From Mesostigma viride (lineage: Eukaryota > Streptophyta > Mesostigmatophyceae > Mesostigmatales > Mesostigmataceae), in the NCBI GenBank assembly GCA_009746045.1, contig RPFO01000948.1, positions 1 to 62,373 on the forward strand: a stretch of DNA of 62,373 bases, read 5' to 3'. Positions 47,801 through 56,223 of the stretch are shown here, one piece after another; within the stretch, counting starts at the first letter, position 1; each line of letters begins with the position of its first letter. The notes under the pieces were generated by a model. That model saw nothing but the letters and a program-made list of their open reading frames with translations, had not been told where the DNA came from and made no database searches. Both the position numbers and the translations under genes were made by a program.

Positions 47801-47928
47801 TTCTGATGCAGCGGCCGATGCTTCTCCGCCGGCTGTGCATCGCGTACATGCAGGATTACGTGTGTTTTGACTACCAACTCCCGGAAACCTGCCAGGGGAT
47901 GGCCCCTTTTGCTGCCTGGGAGACATGA
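44837..47928 (+). CDS. Carbohydrate sulfotransferase-like protein (three exons)
   Basis: Exons 44837-45144, 45918-46031 and 46992-47928 join in phase 2 at both GT-AG introns, giving 452 residues. The N-terminus ([20 protein letters not shown]) is a signal peptide or signal anchor. The C-terminal half fits the Golgi sulfotransferase family 2: a 5'-phosphosulfate-binding loop KAGSTS (157-162) and a 3'-phosphate-binding [12 protein letters not shown] (217-228), plus [10 protein letters not shown] near the end. It should transfer sulfate from PAPS to glycans in the Golgi. An acidic insert ([18 protein letters not shown]) is unusual. The acceptor sugar cannot be read. The frame is also open upstream of exon 3, but that part is tandem repeat and is treated as intron. 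Confidence 0.83.
46262..46460. repeat. Degenerate 35-40 bp repeats in sulfotransferase intron 2
   Basis: Repeated phrases of the type ATATAGTGGTTGCTTAGATG and TACAACGGTGGCTTA, about five imperfect copies. Further downstream (about 46790-46885) a 27-bp unit TGCTACCGTGTGTTGCCCTC... occurs about 3.5 times. Confidence 0.65.
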
Positions 47929-48009
47929 CTTGAGGCATTATATGATAAAATAGACCAGTAGGATTATGTGTAACTAGATAGAATAGACCGGTGGGACTGT
48001 GTGCATCCG

Positions 48010-48807
48010 TCCATCCACCCACCCACCCACCCACCCACCCACCCACCCACCCACCCACCCGCCCGCCCGCCCGCCCACCCGCCCGCCCGCCCGCCCGCCC
48101 GCCCGCCCGCCCGCCCGCCCGCCCGCCGCCCGCCCGCCGCCCGCCCGCCCGCCGCCCGCCCGCCCGCCCGCCCGCCGCCCGCCGCCCGCCGCCGCCCGCC
48201 CGCCGCCCGCCCGCCGCCCGCCCGCCCGCCCGCCCGCCGCCCGCCTTCCCGCCCGCCCGCCCGCCGCCCGCCGCCCGCCCGCCCGCCCGCCCGCCCGCCC
48301 GCCCGCCCGCCCGCCGCCCGCCGCCGCCCGCCCGCCCGCCCGCCCGCCCGCCGCCCGCCGCCCGCCCGCCCGCCCGCCCGCCCGCCCGCCCGCCCGCCCG
48401 CCGCCCGCCCGCCCGCCCGCCCGCCCGCCCGCCCGCCCGCCCGCCCGCCCGCCCGCCCGCCCGCCCGTCCGTCCGTCCGTCCGTCCGTCCGTCCGTCCGT
48501 CCGTCCGTCCGTCCGTCCGTCCGTCCGTCCGTCCGTCCGTCCGTCCGTCCGTCCGTCCGTCCGTCCGTCCGTCCGTCCGTCCGTCCGTCCGTCTGTCCGT
48601 CCATATATCCCTCCCTCCATCCATCCATCCATCCATCCATCCATCCATCCATCCATCCATCCATCCATCCATCCATCCATCCATCCATCCATCCATCCAT
48701 CCATCCATCCATCCATCCATCCATCCATCCATCCATCCATCCATCCATCCATCCATCCATCCATCCATCCATCCATCCATCCATCCATCCATCCATTCAT
48801 CCATTCA
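48010..48807. repeat. Patchwork tetranucleotide array CCCA / CCCG / CCGT / CCAT
   Basis: Four blocks in order: (CCCA)n to about 48060, (CCCG)n with many CCG slips to about 48465, (CCGT)n to about 48600, and (CCAT)n to the end. The whole top strand is almost free of G except in CCCG/CCGT. All six frames are long and open ([25 protein letters not shown] repeats) but are not genes. It is bounded on the left by an ACCGG...GTGCATCC phrase typical of LINE tails and on the right by a LINE coding fragment. Confidence 0.97.
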
Positions 48808-48811
48808 TCCG

Positions 48812-49230
48812 TGGGCCGGGCCCAGCCAGGTTTGACGCCGCAAGGCCCGCACCTTCAAAGAGCAGTTCGTAGAGGACATGGGGGGCCTAGGCCTCTCCGT
48901 GATTTGGAAAAAAATGATGGACAAGGCCAAGTGGGCTCAGGTCATAGAGGACAACCCCCCTGCAGTGGAGAAGCTGCGTGTTTGCACACGTGGGAAGCGC
49001 GCTAGACAAGACCCCTAGGGTCGCGGGCACCATAGATATACAGTAGGCCTGAGCTGGTTGTCTCCTTGATAGCTTAGACCGGTAGGATTGCGTGTACCCA
49101 TCCATCCACCCATCCGTCGGGGTTAATGCTCCGTGACTCCCCAATGGGAGCACGAGTGAATTAATTAATCCATCCATCCGGATTAATGCTCCGTGACTCC
49201 CCAATTCAGGAGCACGAGTTTTTAAATTAA
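48812..49230 (+). mobile_element. LINE C-terminal fragment plus two tail hairpins
   Basis: 48830-49013 encodes [20 protein letters not shown] and [14 protein letters not shown], the LINE C-terminus. After it come, in the opposite orientation, a remnant of GGTTGTCTCCTTGATAGCT, then two hairpins of the form TTAATGCTCCGTGACTCCCC...GGGAGCACGAGT (49119-49156 and 49182-49220), each followed by TTAATTAA. These look like 3' ends of separate LINE insertions. Confidence 0.7.
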
Positions 49231-49566
49231 TTAATCATATGATGTCTCCCATGTTTGTGTACGCAACATCAAGATCCATCTAGGATCCTCTGGTGACATG
49301 CAACCCAACCCCTAGCCATGCAGGCCGGTGCATGCACTCATATGTCGATCAATTAGGGTTGTTAAGTAAGGAAGTAAGTAAATACTTGCGTGTCATGCGC
49401 AAAGGCATGCCACGGAGTACTATTAATTAATTAATTAATTCAATTCCATCATCATTCCGTCATCATTCCGTCATCGCGGCTCGCAGAAGGGCACCAGCCT
49501 TATGCTGGCATCTGCCACCCCTATAGTGACCCTATAGTGACCGCGGCCTGGGAGGATGGGGTCTCA

Positions 49567-49610
49567 CCCTAAACCCTAAACCCTAAACCCTAAACCCTAA
49601 ACCCTAAACC
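49567..49610. repeat. Interstitial telomere repeat (CCCTAAA)6
   Basis: Six perfect copies plus CC of the Arabidopsis-type telomere repeat in C-rich orientation. It is internal, since more than 12 kb follow on the right. It lies between two copies of a TATAGTGACC / CTTATGCTGGCAT repeat (49500-49540 and 49809-49857). Confidence 0.95.
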
Positions 49611-49688
49611 AGTCTCCAGACTTTCCTTGACGCCCATGGCCTATGTATAGGAGGGAGATTTCTCCCCCCTGGCTATCACCCTCCCACT

Positions 49689-50210
49689 GTGACTAAATTT
49701 ACTAAGTTTACTATGGGTTTTTGTTTTTTTTTCTAGGAAATTCAAGCCAGGTGTGGTCATGCAACACACTAGAGTGTTGCATGTAAATTTAGTTTCCCAC
49801 GGGAGTAGCTATAGTGACCTTATAGTGACCACAGTGGTGGACTCTTATGCTGGCATCCCAGGGTGACTAAATTTACTAAGTTTACTATGGGTTTTTGGTT
49901 TTTTTTCTAGGAAATTCAAGCCACCTGCCATGAGGTCGAAGTGGTGACATCCTGCCACAACTGGGTGAGGGCCATGTGGGATATGGGACTAAGTCATTTC
50001 CCGTGGGAGACTATGTTTACTAAGTTTACTATGGGTTTTGGGTTTTATTCCTAGGAAATTAATTCAGGTGTGCACCACCAAAAACACACTTGGATTTCCC
50101 AAAAAAAGAACCCCAAAAAACTTAGTAAATATAGTCTCCCACGACAAATGGTCATGAAAACGTAGTTTCCCACGGCAAAATGACCAATAAATCCATCTCC
50201 CACGGGAAAG
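49689..50210. repeat. AT-rich direct and inverted repeats with TTTCCCACGGGA boxes
   Basis: Three direct copies start at 49689, 49863 and 50009 with ACTAAGTTTACTATGGG, TTTTT and CTAGGAAATT. One inverted copy lies near 50096-50142, and another near 51500-51540 beyond the LINE. Between them are palindromes TTTCCCACGGGA (49793), TTTCCCGTGGGA (49997) and TCTCCCACGGGA (about 50196). Similar boxes occur in the viral intergenic regions, so this may be the left terminal region of the virus. Confidence 0.7.
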
Positions 50211-50260
50211 GCCATGGGGGCCGGCCAGCGGGGGTGCGGCGGAGGGGCGCGGACTGCCAA

Positions 50261-51334
50261 TTAATTAATTAATTAATTAATTATCAACATCACTCCGTTG
50301 GGAGTCAATGTAGCACATATCCCTGAGAAGGGGCATATGGCTTTAAATACATCCTAGGCTACTTCATGCAAGGGTGGGAATGTAAGCAACACTTGCTCTA
50401 GGTGCCGCAAGGGCACCGGCACCACCATGCTGTCTCAGGTTCAACCCAGCTAAGGGGATCCTGGCACGGGGGAGGAAGATCATCATGGCTATGCAAGGGC
50501 TAGGGCATGGCTTCTCGACAGAGAGCATCTCTCTGCATGGCATAGCATGGCTAAGTTCTTAATGCAACATCCATGGGGGTCCCATTATAGACAAAGCATG
50601 GCTAAATGTTGAAGGCATCATCCATGGGGGCCATTATGGGCGCACATGCGCGTGGGCCACATGCTAGGCTAAGCCTTACTAATCTACACTACTGGTATAT
50701 ATATTCCTAGTCTGAGGTGGCAGGAGGGGGCTGCCAGGGCTTGTGGTCAACGTGGATGACCGCCCCCTCCAGTATACCGGCTTCCCCCTTGCGCTCTGCC
50801 GGAGCTGAAGGTAGGCCGGCCATAGCTCGCGTCGCCGTTGTTGCTGGGCCAGGGTCAAGTCGTCGTCCAGCGTGAAGCGAGTCTCCGAGAGCTTCTTGCG
50901 GCATTTAAGGAACGCCAGCTTGTCCGCCATGTACTTAAAGGTGAGGAGCACGGGGGCCGGGCCAGCCTTCCCCCGCGCGCGGGGGAGGCGGACAGCCGAC
51001 ATGTCCAGCTCACCAGTGAGTAACATGGGGGCAAGAATGGCGCGCTTAAATGCCTCAAGAAGGCTCGTGGAGGTCTCACCTGCCTGCTGGTCGAAGTGCT
51101 TGACGATGACATTGTGGCTGCGCCGGGCGATGTCGGCTTCCTCGCGAAGGTCGAGGGCTTGTTGCTTGAGTTGTGCCGAGATGGTGGAGGTGGTGGAGGT
51201 GGTGTGCTGCTTAAGCAAGTCCGCCCACTGAGGTGGAGGGAGCATCGCCGGCCGAGCCAGCAGGCGCCGGCTGGGCGGCGATGTCCTTCACCGCCTGGGC
51301 GGTGAGGCCGGCGGTGTCATGCAAGCTCTCAAGG
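50261..51334 (-). mobile_element. LINE insertion flanked by a 12-bp target duplication
   Basis: GCGGACTGCCAA occurs at 50249-50260 and 51335-51346, directly flanking an element whose 3' end (minus strand) is (TTAA)n. From its 5' side the element contains ORF1, a short spacer, and the common LINE tail. ORF2 is missing altogether. It is either an internally deleted LINE or a non-autonomous ORF1-plus-tail derivative. A second locus with the same ORF1-tail order (39540-40170) favours the latter. Confidence 0.85.
50679..51245 (-). CDS. LINE ORF1-like RNA-binding protein
   Basis: 188 codons. A Thr/Ser-rich start leads into a helical, probably coiled-coil segment (ISAQLKQQALDLREEADIAR). Then comes the typical ORF1p C-terminal order: MSAVRLPRARGKAGPAPVLL, FKYMADKLAFLKCRKKL, and LTLAQQQRRRELWPAYLQLR. 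Such proteins bind LINE RNA as trimers. The upstream DNA reads AQPAPAGSAGDA in another frame up to 51334, so the real N-terminus is probably longer and a one-base shift near 51240 separates them. Confidence 0.72.
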   Translation of the reverse strand: MLPPPQWADLLKQHTTSTTSTISAQLKQQALDLREEADIARRSHNVIVKHFDQQAGETSTSLLEAFKRAILAPMLLTGELDMSAVRLPRARGKAGPAPVLLTFKYMADKLAFLKCRKKLSETRFTLDDDLTLAQQQRRRELWPAYLQLRQSARGKPVYWRGRSSTLTTSPGSPLLPPQTRNIYTSSVD

Positions 51335-51689
51335 GCGGACTGCCAAGCAGTGGCGGGACTGCCAGGTGGTGGTGTGTGTGTGAGGGCTTGCTGTGTTTTC
51401 TCGTGGGAAACTATATTTACTACTAAATTGATATTTTCAGTTGGAAATGGAGGTTTTATTCGATGTGAGTGAGAGTGCATGCACAGGCTTGCATAATTTC
51501 CCGCAGACAAAACCCAAAACCTGTAGTTAGCTTAGTAAATTTAGTAAGGTGCTGGAGGGTCGAGCAGTGCGTGGGAGTTGGCGGACCCGGCGAGGGCCGC
51601 GCGGCGGGGTGAGGTGACGTCTGGGGGTCCATCTGAAAGCGGAAGGACCATCGATTGACACGTGAAAAATCGTTTCATTAAAATATTAC

Positions 51690-53195
51690 TTACGAAGGGC
51701 AATACCGCCATCCAATAAAACAATTCGGCCTGGAACCGTCGCTCAACTTGTACTGAGTCAGCCTGCAGCCCAGAACCGCCTTTGCCTCGTCTCCAAATAA
51801 TTTCGCCTTGTAGCTATCCATACCAGTCGAAGCAATGTACTCGTCGAGAAGAACCTTTACAGGCACTGCCTCTCCGCTGCACTTGACAAGCTCGCCGCTT
51901 TTCTTTAGCTCCTCGATAAAGGCACCCACACCATCAGACGAAACCTTCGAGTCCGTCTTCAGGACTCGCATCTCCTCCGACCTAGGCGGCCACCTCTCGT
52001 CCTTGCTGGTTGCTGCCAGGTATACTACGCACTCTCTAATCGAAATCGCCATCAATCCTAACGCAAACTCCTTGGCACGCTCGTTCAGTGTGGTGTCCAC
52101 GAGATGCATGTGCGGACGATCAGGTTCATCGGCCATCTCTTTCCGCGTGCAAAACTTGCTCACGAAAGGGTACATGACAGCGCGGTCCCACAACCCCTCG
52201 CAGTGCTCGTCAAATTTCACGTCGTTGTTTGTGTCCAAAATAAGCTTGAATGACGTGGGAAATTGCACGTACTCGTTAGAGTGGAGAGCGCGTGCCTTCA
52301 AGACGCCATTGCCTGTGATGTTCTTGAATTTTGATGCCACAATAGGGACGTTGCGCTGGAGCTCGTTCGTCAAACCGATGCGCATGCCGCGCATTCTCAA
52401 AACTTCTGGCGTCGCCACATCACTGTCCCGCTCCTGCGAAGTGTAGAAAGCAGTACGAACGGTGTCCGCATTGTCGCCGTATGCCTCTCTGATTACTTTC
52501 ATCAGGAAGCCCTTCCCGTTCCGTCCTGAACCCTTCCAAAAGTATCCTTGCTCGTCACGATTGTCCCCCACCATCAGTGAGCCAAGGAAACGCTTAAAGT
52601 GGGCCCGGGTCACCTCGTCTGGGAAAATTTCCTCCAACTTCACTTCCATAGCACAAGTGTCGGCGTCTGGCGTGTAGGGAATTCTCATCTGCTTGGAAAG
52701 CATGTCGTCGGGCCGTCCAGGGCGCAGGGTCATTGTAGTAAGTTCCAGCACCCCGTTAGTGAAGCACAGGAGGTATGGATTCCGGTCTAGCCGCTCCACG
52801 AAGTCCGTTGGCTCGGCGTATATGATCGCCCTGACCTCGTTGCGGATGTAGTTGATGTAAGGACCGTCACGCAAGTTGCGAGAGATCTTCGCAGCGGAAT
52901 CTGCCAGGGCATCAAAGTACGCCGCCTTCTTGTCGTCACCTAGATGCTCGGCCTTGTCACGCCGTTCAGAAAAATAGCGTGCCACCTCCTCGTACTTTAA
53001 CTTGAGCTTGTCCGCATCTCCGATGGCGTTCCGCAGAGGTTCGTCAGTCATCAGCTGGCGCCACCTGTGGTCCCTGAAATTCCACAACGACCCACCGCTG
53101 TACCGCCAAGTCCCAGCAAATCCCACCACACAGGCCTCGGCTACACCGCGATGAGAATTCTCGAAGTGCGCGAGATGTAGACGTCGTGGCGTCCT
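51690..53195 (-). CDS. D5-like SF3 helicase part of viral primase-helicase
   Basis: Starting near RYSGGSLWNFRDHRW, this frame holds a D5 N-terminal-like helical region and an SF3 helicase: Walker A GSGRNGKG, a Walker B-like IGLTNELQ, sensor/motif C ILDTNNDVKF, and an arginine-finger-like LWDRAVMYPF, then a C-terminal helical tail. Such helicases unwind the origin of viral or plasmid genomes. The frame continues open upstream to 53573, but that stretch is a shadow of the primase frame. The two parts overlap in different frames, so the junction lies in about 53150-53220. Confidence 0.88.
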   Translation of the reverse strand, partial: RTPRRLHLAHFENSHRGVAEACVVGFAGTWRYSGGSLWNFRDHRWRQLMTDEPLRNAIGDADKLKLKYEEVARYFSERRDKAEHLGDDKKAAYFDALADSAAKISRNLRDGPYINYIRNEVRAIIYAEPTDFVERLDRNPYLLCFTNGVLELTTMTLRPGRPDDMLSKQMRIPYTPDADTCAMEVKLEEIFPDEVTRAHFKRFLGSLMVGDNRDEQGYFWKGSGRNGKGFLMKVIREAYGDNADTVRTAFYTSQERDSDVATPEVLRMRGMRIGLTNELQRNVPIVASKFKNITGNGVLKARALHSNEYVQFPTSFKLILDTNNDVKFDEHCEGLWDRAVMYPFVSKFCTRKEMADEPDRPHMHLVDTTLNERAKEFALGLMAISIRECVVYLAATSKDERWPPRSEEMRVLKTDSKVSSDGVGAFIEELKKSGELVKCSGEAVPVKVLLDEYIASTGMDSYKAKLFGDEAKAVLGCRLTQYKLSDGSRPNCFIGWRYCPS

Positions 53196-54222
53196 CGGAT
53201 GGGAAAAGCAAAGACTTGAGTTCGTCGCCGAGAGCGACAACTTCGCTCGAGAAGTCGCGGCAGTCCGAGTCGTGGCATTTCTGAACGATGCCGTCACGCG
53301 ATACGACGAGGTAAGTGTGGTTGCTCCCGTGCTCGCGGCCAGCTCCGAGGCACAAGTGGCTGAACGTGCGCAGGACGTAGTTGTCACGGTCCTTCGAGTA
53401 GTGAAGGCTCGCAGCATCCAGCGCGTGGTCTTCAAAATTCGGGTAACGCTCGGTCCACCTGGCCACGATGCGCGAAGTGACGTTGGCGATGTCGTCACTG
53501 TCCAGGTGCGTGATTTCGTCGCTGCTAGTGGCGAAAACCCTCGTCGAAGGGCGTCCAACGTCACGCTTGCCACCGCTCGACTTTTTCCCTTTTTTTGCTG
53601 GAGGCTCGAGACCGTCGATCAAGTCGTCGACAGGCAGCCACTTTGCATCGTCGTCCACCAATTGAGCGACAAACGTTTCGATGGGCTCGTTGTCGTCAAC
53701 GGGAGAGAGAATTGGGCATCCTGGCTCGACGTCCTTCGTGTTATACACACAGTTCAGCAATCGGCCGTCGTTGTAAATGGAATCGTCCCATCCGGGGAGC
53801 TGCAGAAGTTTGGCCTTCATGAGACGCCCCATATCCTTCACCGTCACTTTCCAACCCTTCACGTAGACACGGAACGAGTACTTGAACGTCCTCTTGCCCT
53901 TGGTTTCGACCCAACGCGGACGACGCGTGAGTACTTTGACGTTCTCATGGTTGATGTTACAATTTTCGAAGACGTCGTTGATGATGTCGTCGACGGTGAC
54001 TCCCGGCTCTCCTTCCTCGTGATCGAATTTGAGGTCGTAATCGAGATATGGCTTGACAACATCGTCTTCTTTTAGAACCTCGCACCAATGGCCGCCAGCG
54101 CGAATGAGCCTGAGCGCTTCGTTAGCGGATAGCTCTAGGGCGTTATCGTTCCAGTTCTTAGATTTAATCCTCCGCGCGAGCTTGATCATCTTTGCGGTGA
54201 TGGGTGGACCGGGAGCCTCCAT
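53044..54222 (-). CDS. AEP-type primase part of viral primase-helicase
   Basis: The start at 54222 (MEAPGPPITAKM) is preferred over an ATG 150 bases upstream because palindromic TCCCGTGGGA boxes lie between them. The catalytic DxD is in KPYLDYDLKF, followed by KYSFRVYVKG and IYNDGRLLNCVYNTKD, the usual primase strand order. Near the end a zinc-binding-like HTYLVVSRDGIVQKCHDSDC matches the tail of large-DNA-virus primases. Its last 45 or so codons (after SEDATTS) probably belong to a shadow frame. The primase and helicase would normally be one protein, split here by a one-base shift. Confidence 0.82.
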   Translation of the reverse strand: MEAPGPPITAKMIKLARRIKSKNWNDNALELSANEALRLIRAGGHWCEVLKEDDVVKPYLDYDLKFDHEEGEPGVTVDDIINDVFENCNINHENVKVLTRRPRWVETKGKRTFKYSFRVYVKGWKVTVKDMGRLMKAKLLQLPGWDDSIYNDGRLLNCVYNTKDVEPGCPILSPVDDNEPIETFVAQLVDDDAKWLPVDDLIDGLEPPAKKGKKSSGGKRDVGRPSTRVFATSSDEITHLDSDDIANVTSRIVARWTERYPNFEDHALDAASLHYSKDRDNYVLRTFSHLCLGAGREHGSNHTYLVVSRDGIVQKCHDSDCRDFSSEVVALGDELKSLLFPSEDATTSTSRALREFSSRCSRGLCGGICWDLAVQRWVVVEFQGPQVAPADD

Positions 54223-54571
54223 GGTGGTGTGAGCGCGAGAGTGCGGATTGTCGTGGGAGAGTCCGCCTTTATTCCCGTGGGAGATCTCCCACGAGGAATC
54301 GAATCGTGTCGGCTTGTCGGTTACGTCGTGTCGGTCGACCGTGTCGTCATGCAGGTTGAAGTTCGAGACCATTCTGGAAGGTTGTATACCGTATGCTTAG
54401 AAAAAAAAAAGTTTCGATTAAAAAATTTCAGTTCGTCTAAAAACCACACAGACCCTCGAACCTCGACCCTTGAGAAAAATGGTCCCATGGAACTTTTTTA
54501 TTTCCTGTATAATGCATGCAGTTTAGGATATCCTTTTCGACATTCATGAAAATTTCCCACGGGAAAACTGT
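54223..54571. promoter_or_regulatory. Intergenic region with palindromic CCCACGGGA boxes
   Basis: GTGGGAGA near 54252, the double box ATTCCCGTGGGAGATCTCCCACG (about 54271-54293) and ATTTCCCACGGGAAAA (about 54552-54566) surround A-rich DNA. They sit upstream of the primase and just beyond the recombinase stop, and could be viral promoter or origin elements. Confidence 0.5.
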
Positions 54572-55855
54572 CTACTTTTTCCTCGGCCTCAGCCGACGTC
54601 CGCCAGTCTCGCCGCCCTGGGGAGAGGGGTCCCCCGCCTGCCGCTCGTAAACGGCTCCTGTAAGTACGTCGTGCCCCATCAAGTCACCAGCCCATTTTCG
54701 CTTTTTCCACGAAGCGCCCTTCAAGAAACGGGTGATGTACGCCTGCCTCGTTGCATCAATGCCGTGGTAGATGCGGTTGTACTTCGCAGAATAATACTCG
54801 TGCTTCATGTATTCGCCTGGATTTTTTGGGTCCTCGAACACGTACTTCTGATCAGCTCGAGCCTGCAACGCGTTAATCAGCTTCTTGTACCCGTCTGGAA
54901 TTTGGTAGTCGTACGTGCCGTACGTCTCTGCCGTCTTAAAACGTTGAATTATCATGCGGCGCTCGCTCGGAATGTATCCGTTCTCGTGTGGCTCGAGCTC
55001 GCTGATAGAACTGACGATGCGCATTTTGTCGTGGTCGTACCTGGTCGGTGGCAGTTTCTCGCCGGACAGGTAAATAAGACCCATCAAAGCGGCGTCAGAC
55101 GTAGGGTCCTTTTTGTACTCGGCGGCGGCGATCCGCTGGAGCTGCTCGTACGTGTACCTCAGTGGCTTGCTCTCGGCCCTGTCGAATTTCCTGTCGAGAT
55201 CGCCGACCTTCAGCTCATTGACTCGAGCAGCGTACGCGTCCGTCACGTCGCGTGGGAGCCTCTTCTCAGGTGGCATCATTCGATTCACCCCGTTTATCAC
55301 TCCGAGCAAGTTCTTCTCGTTCTCCCTCCACGCATCCTCTTTCGAGTGTGCGAGCTTGCGTTTGGGTTCCGAGGTTTCGTGGACGACGCGCAGGACACGG
55401 GCGGTGTCTGCGAGGCAGTCGACTGATTCGTCCTGCGAGCACCCCATTTTGTCAAGGAGAACTCGCAGCCTGCCGATATACCCCTTCGCGGTTTTGCGCG
55501 TCGCCCCGCGCTCTCTCGAGGGCCTGCCAGGCTCGTGATGCTCTGGCCGGGAATCCGCTGCGGCGACGGCCTCGTTGAACGTCCAATATCGTCCATCAGT
55601 AGGTCGCGCAGGCGGTTCCTCGTGGTGCGGTGGCTCCGGCGAGGGTGGAGAGGTCGCCTGCAAGCCGATTTTTTCCGCGCACTCGGGGTTATTTGCGATC
55701 CATCGGTCACTGGGATTCCAGACGCCCTTCTTGACCTTGCTTTTCGCCGAGATGCAGTTCGTCTGGTCGCGGGCGATTGCTCGCCTCTTCGCCTGGGCCC
55801 GTCGCCATTGCTCGCGACGCTCCTCTACGGTCACCGTCATCTGATGACTGAACAT
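54572..55855 (-). CDS. Tyrosine recombinase (integrase) of the virus
   Basis: 427 codons. The N-terminal third is basic and Pro-rich. The middle has a SAM-like helical DNA-binding part (TRKTAKGYIGRLRVLLDKMG). The C-terminal part has the tyrosine-recombinase constellation: Arg in LPPTRYDHDK, Lys in QRFKTAETYG, Arg in GIDATRQAYITR, His in LMGHDVLTGAVY and the nucleophilic Tyr at the end of that motif (about residue 403). These enzymes integrate circular viral DNA, consistent with an element found in the genome. The first HxxR His appears replaced (I-D-A-T-R). The start could be a little downstream, since 149 bases overlap the next gene. Confidence 0.78.
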   Translation of the reverse strand: MFSHQMTVTVEERREQWRRAQAKRRAIARDQTNCISAKSKVKKGVWNPSDRWIANNPECAEKIGLQATSPPSPEPPHHEEPPARPTDGRYWTFNEAVAAADSRPEHHEPGRPSRERGATRKTAKGYIGRLRVLLDKMGCSQDESVDCLADTARVLRVVHETSEPKRKLAHSKEDAWRENEKNLLGVINGVNRMMPPEKRLPRDVTDAYAARVNELKVGDLDRKFDRAESKPLRYTYEQLQRIAAAEYKKDPTSDAALMGLIYLSGEKLPPTRYDHDKMRIVSSISELEPHENGYIPSERRMIIQRFKTAETYGTYDYQIPDGYKKLINALQARADQKYVFEDPKNPGEYMKHEYYSAKYNRIYHGIDATRQAYITRFLKGASWKKRKWAGDLMGHDVLTGAVYERQAGDPSPQGGETGGRRLRPRKK

Positions 55856-56201
55856 GAGACAATTTTTTGGCTCGAGGCTTTTTATACCCTACGGGGTGGA
55901 TCCTTGGGCGCCCTCGAGGCCGTTTCGGTTCGTGTCGTTTTTCCGTTTTGGAGGGTGAGCGCCCACGTGGACGCCTGCGATCGCCCACCAAGGCGAGGAT
56001 GGCCAATCGGATTTCGGGGCTCATGTCGTGACAGGTGGACGGAATCGTGTCGTGGTGGCCTGCTTCTTGAAGGATCCTGACGACACGTTCTAGAGTTTTC
56101 TGCCCCAGTCGAGAACCCGAACAATATCGGAGGAGTGCTTGGGTGTCCAACACGTACTCCTTCTCGGCGCCTGCGTATCGTTTGATGGACGGAATATCCA
56201 T
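55707..56201 (-). CDS. Small AT-hook protein
   Basis: The front (MDIPSIKRYAGAEKEYVLDT) is a compact helical domain with QKTLERVVRILQEAGHHDTI. Then come basic RGRSPSK and an AT-hook core KRPRGRPRIHPVG. It probably binds AT-rich viral DNA, perhaps as a late regulator or packaging protein. From SHVQSS on, the frame overlaps the recombinase start and may not be coding, either because the true stop is hidden by a one-base shift or because the genes overlap. Confidence 0.6.
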   Translation of the reverse strand: MDIPSIKRYAGAEKEYVLDTQALLRYCSGSRLGQKTLERVVRILQEAGHHDTIPSTCHDMSPEIRLAILALVGDRRRPRGRSPSKTEKRHEPKRPRGRPRIHPVGYKKPRAKKLSHVQSSDDGDRRGASRAMATGPGEEASNRPRPDELHLGEKQGQEGRLESQ

Positions 56202-56223
56202 AGTATATCATGTTCAGAGAAAA

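Noticed and set aside
47974-49005. Frames of 270-360 codons over the tetranucleotide array
   Set aside because: All frames are open because the repeats contain no stops. The products are simple Pro/Ser/His/Asp/Gly repeats.
53196-53573. Front part of the helicase frame as real coding sequence
   Set aside because: It overlaps the well-supported primase frame and reads as Ser/Thr/Arg-rich low-information sequence.
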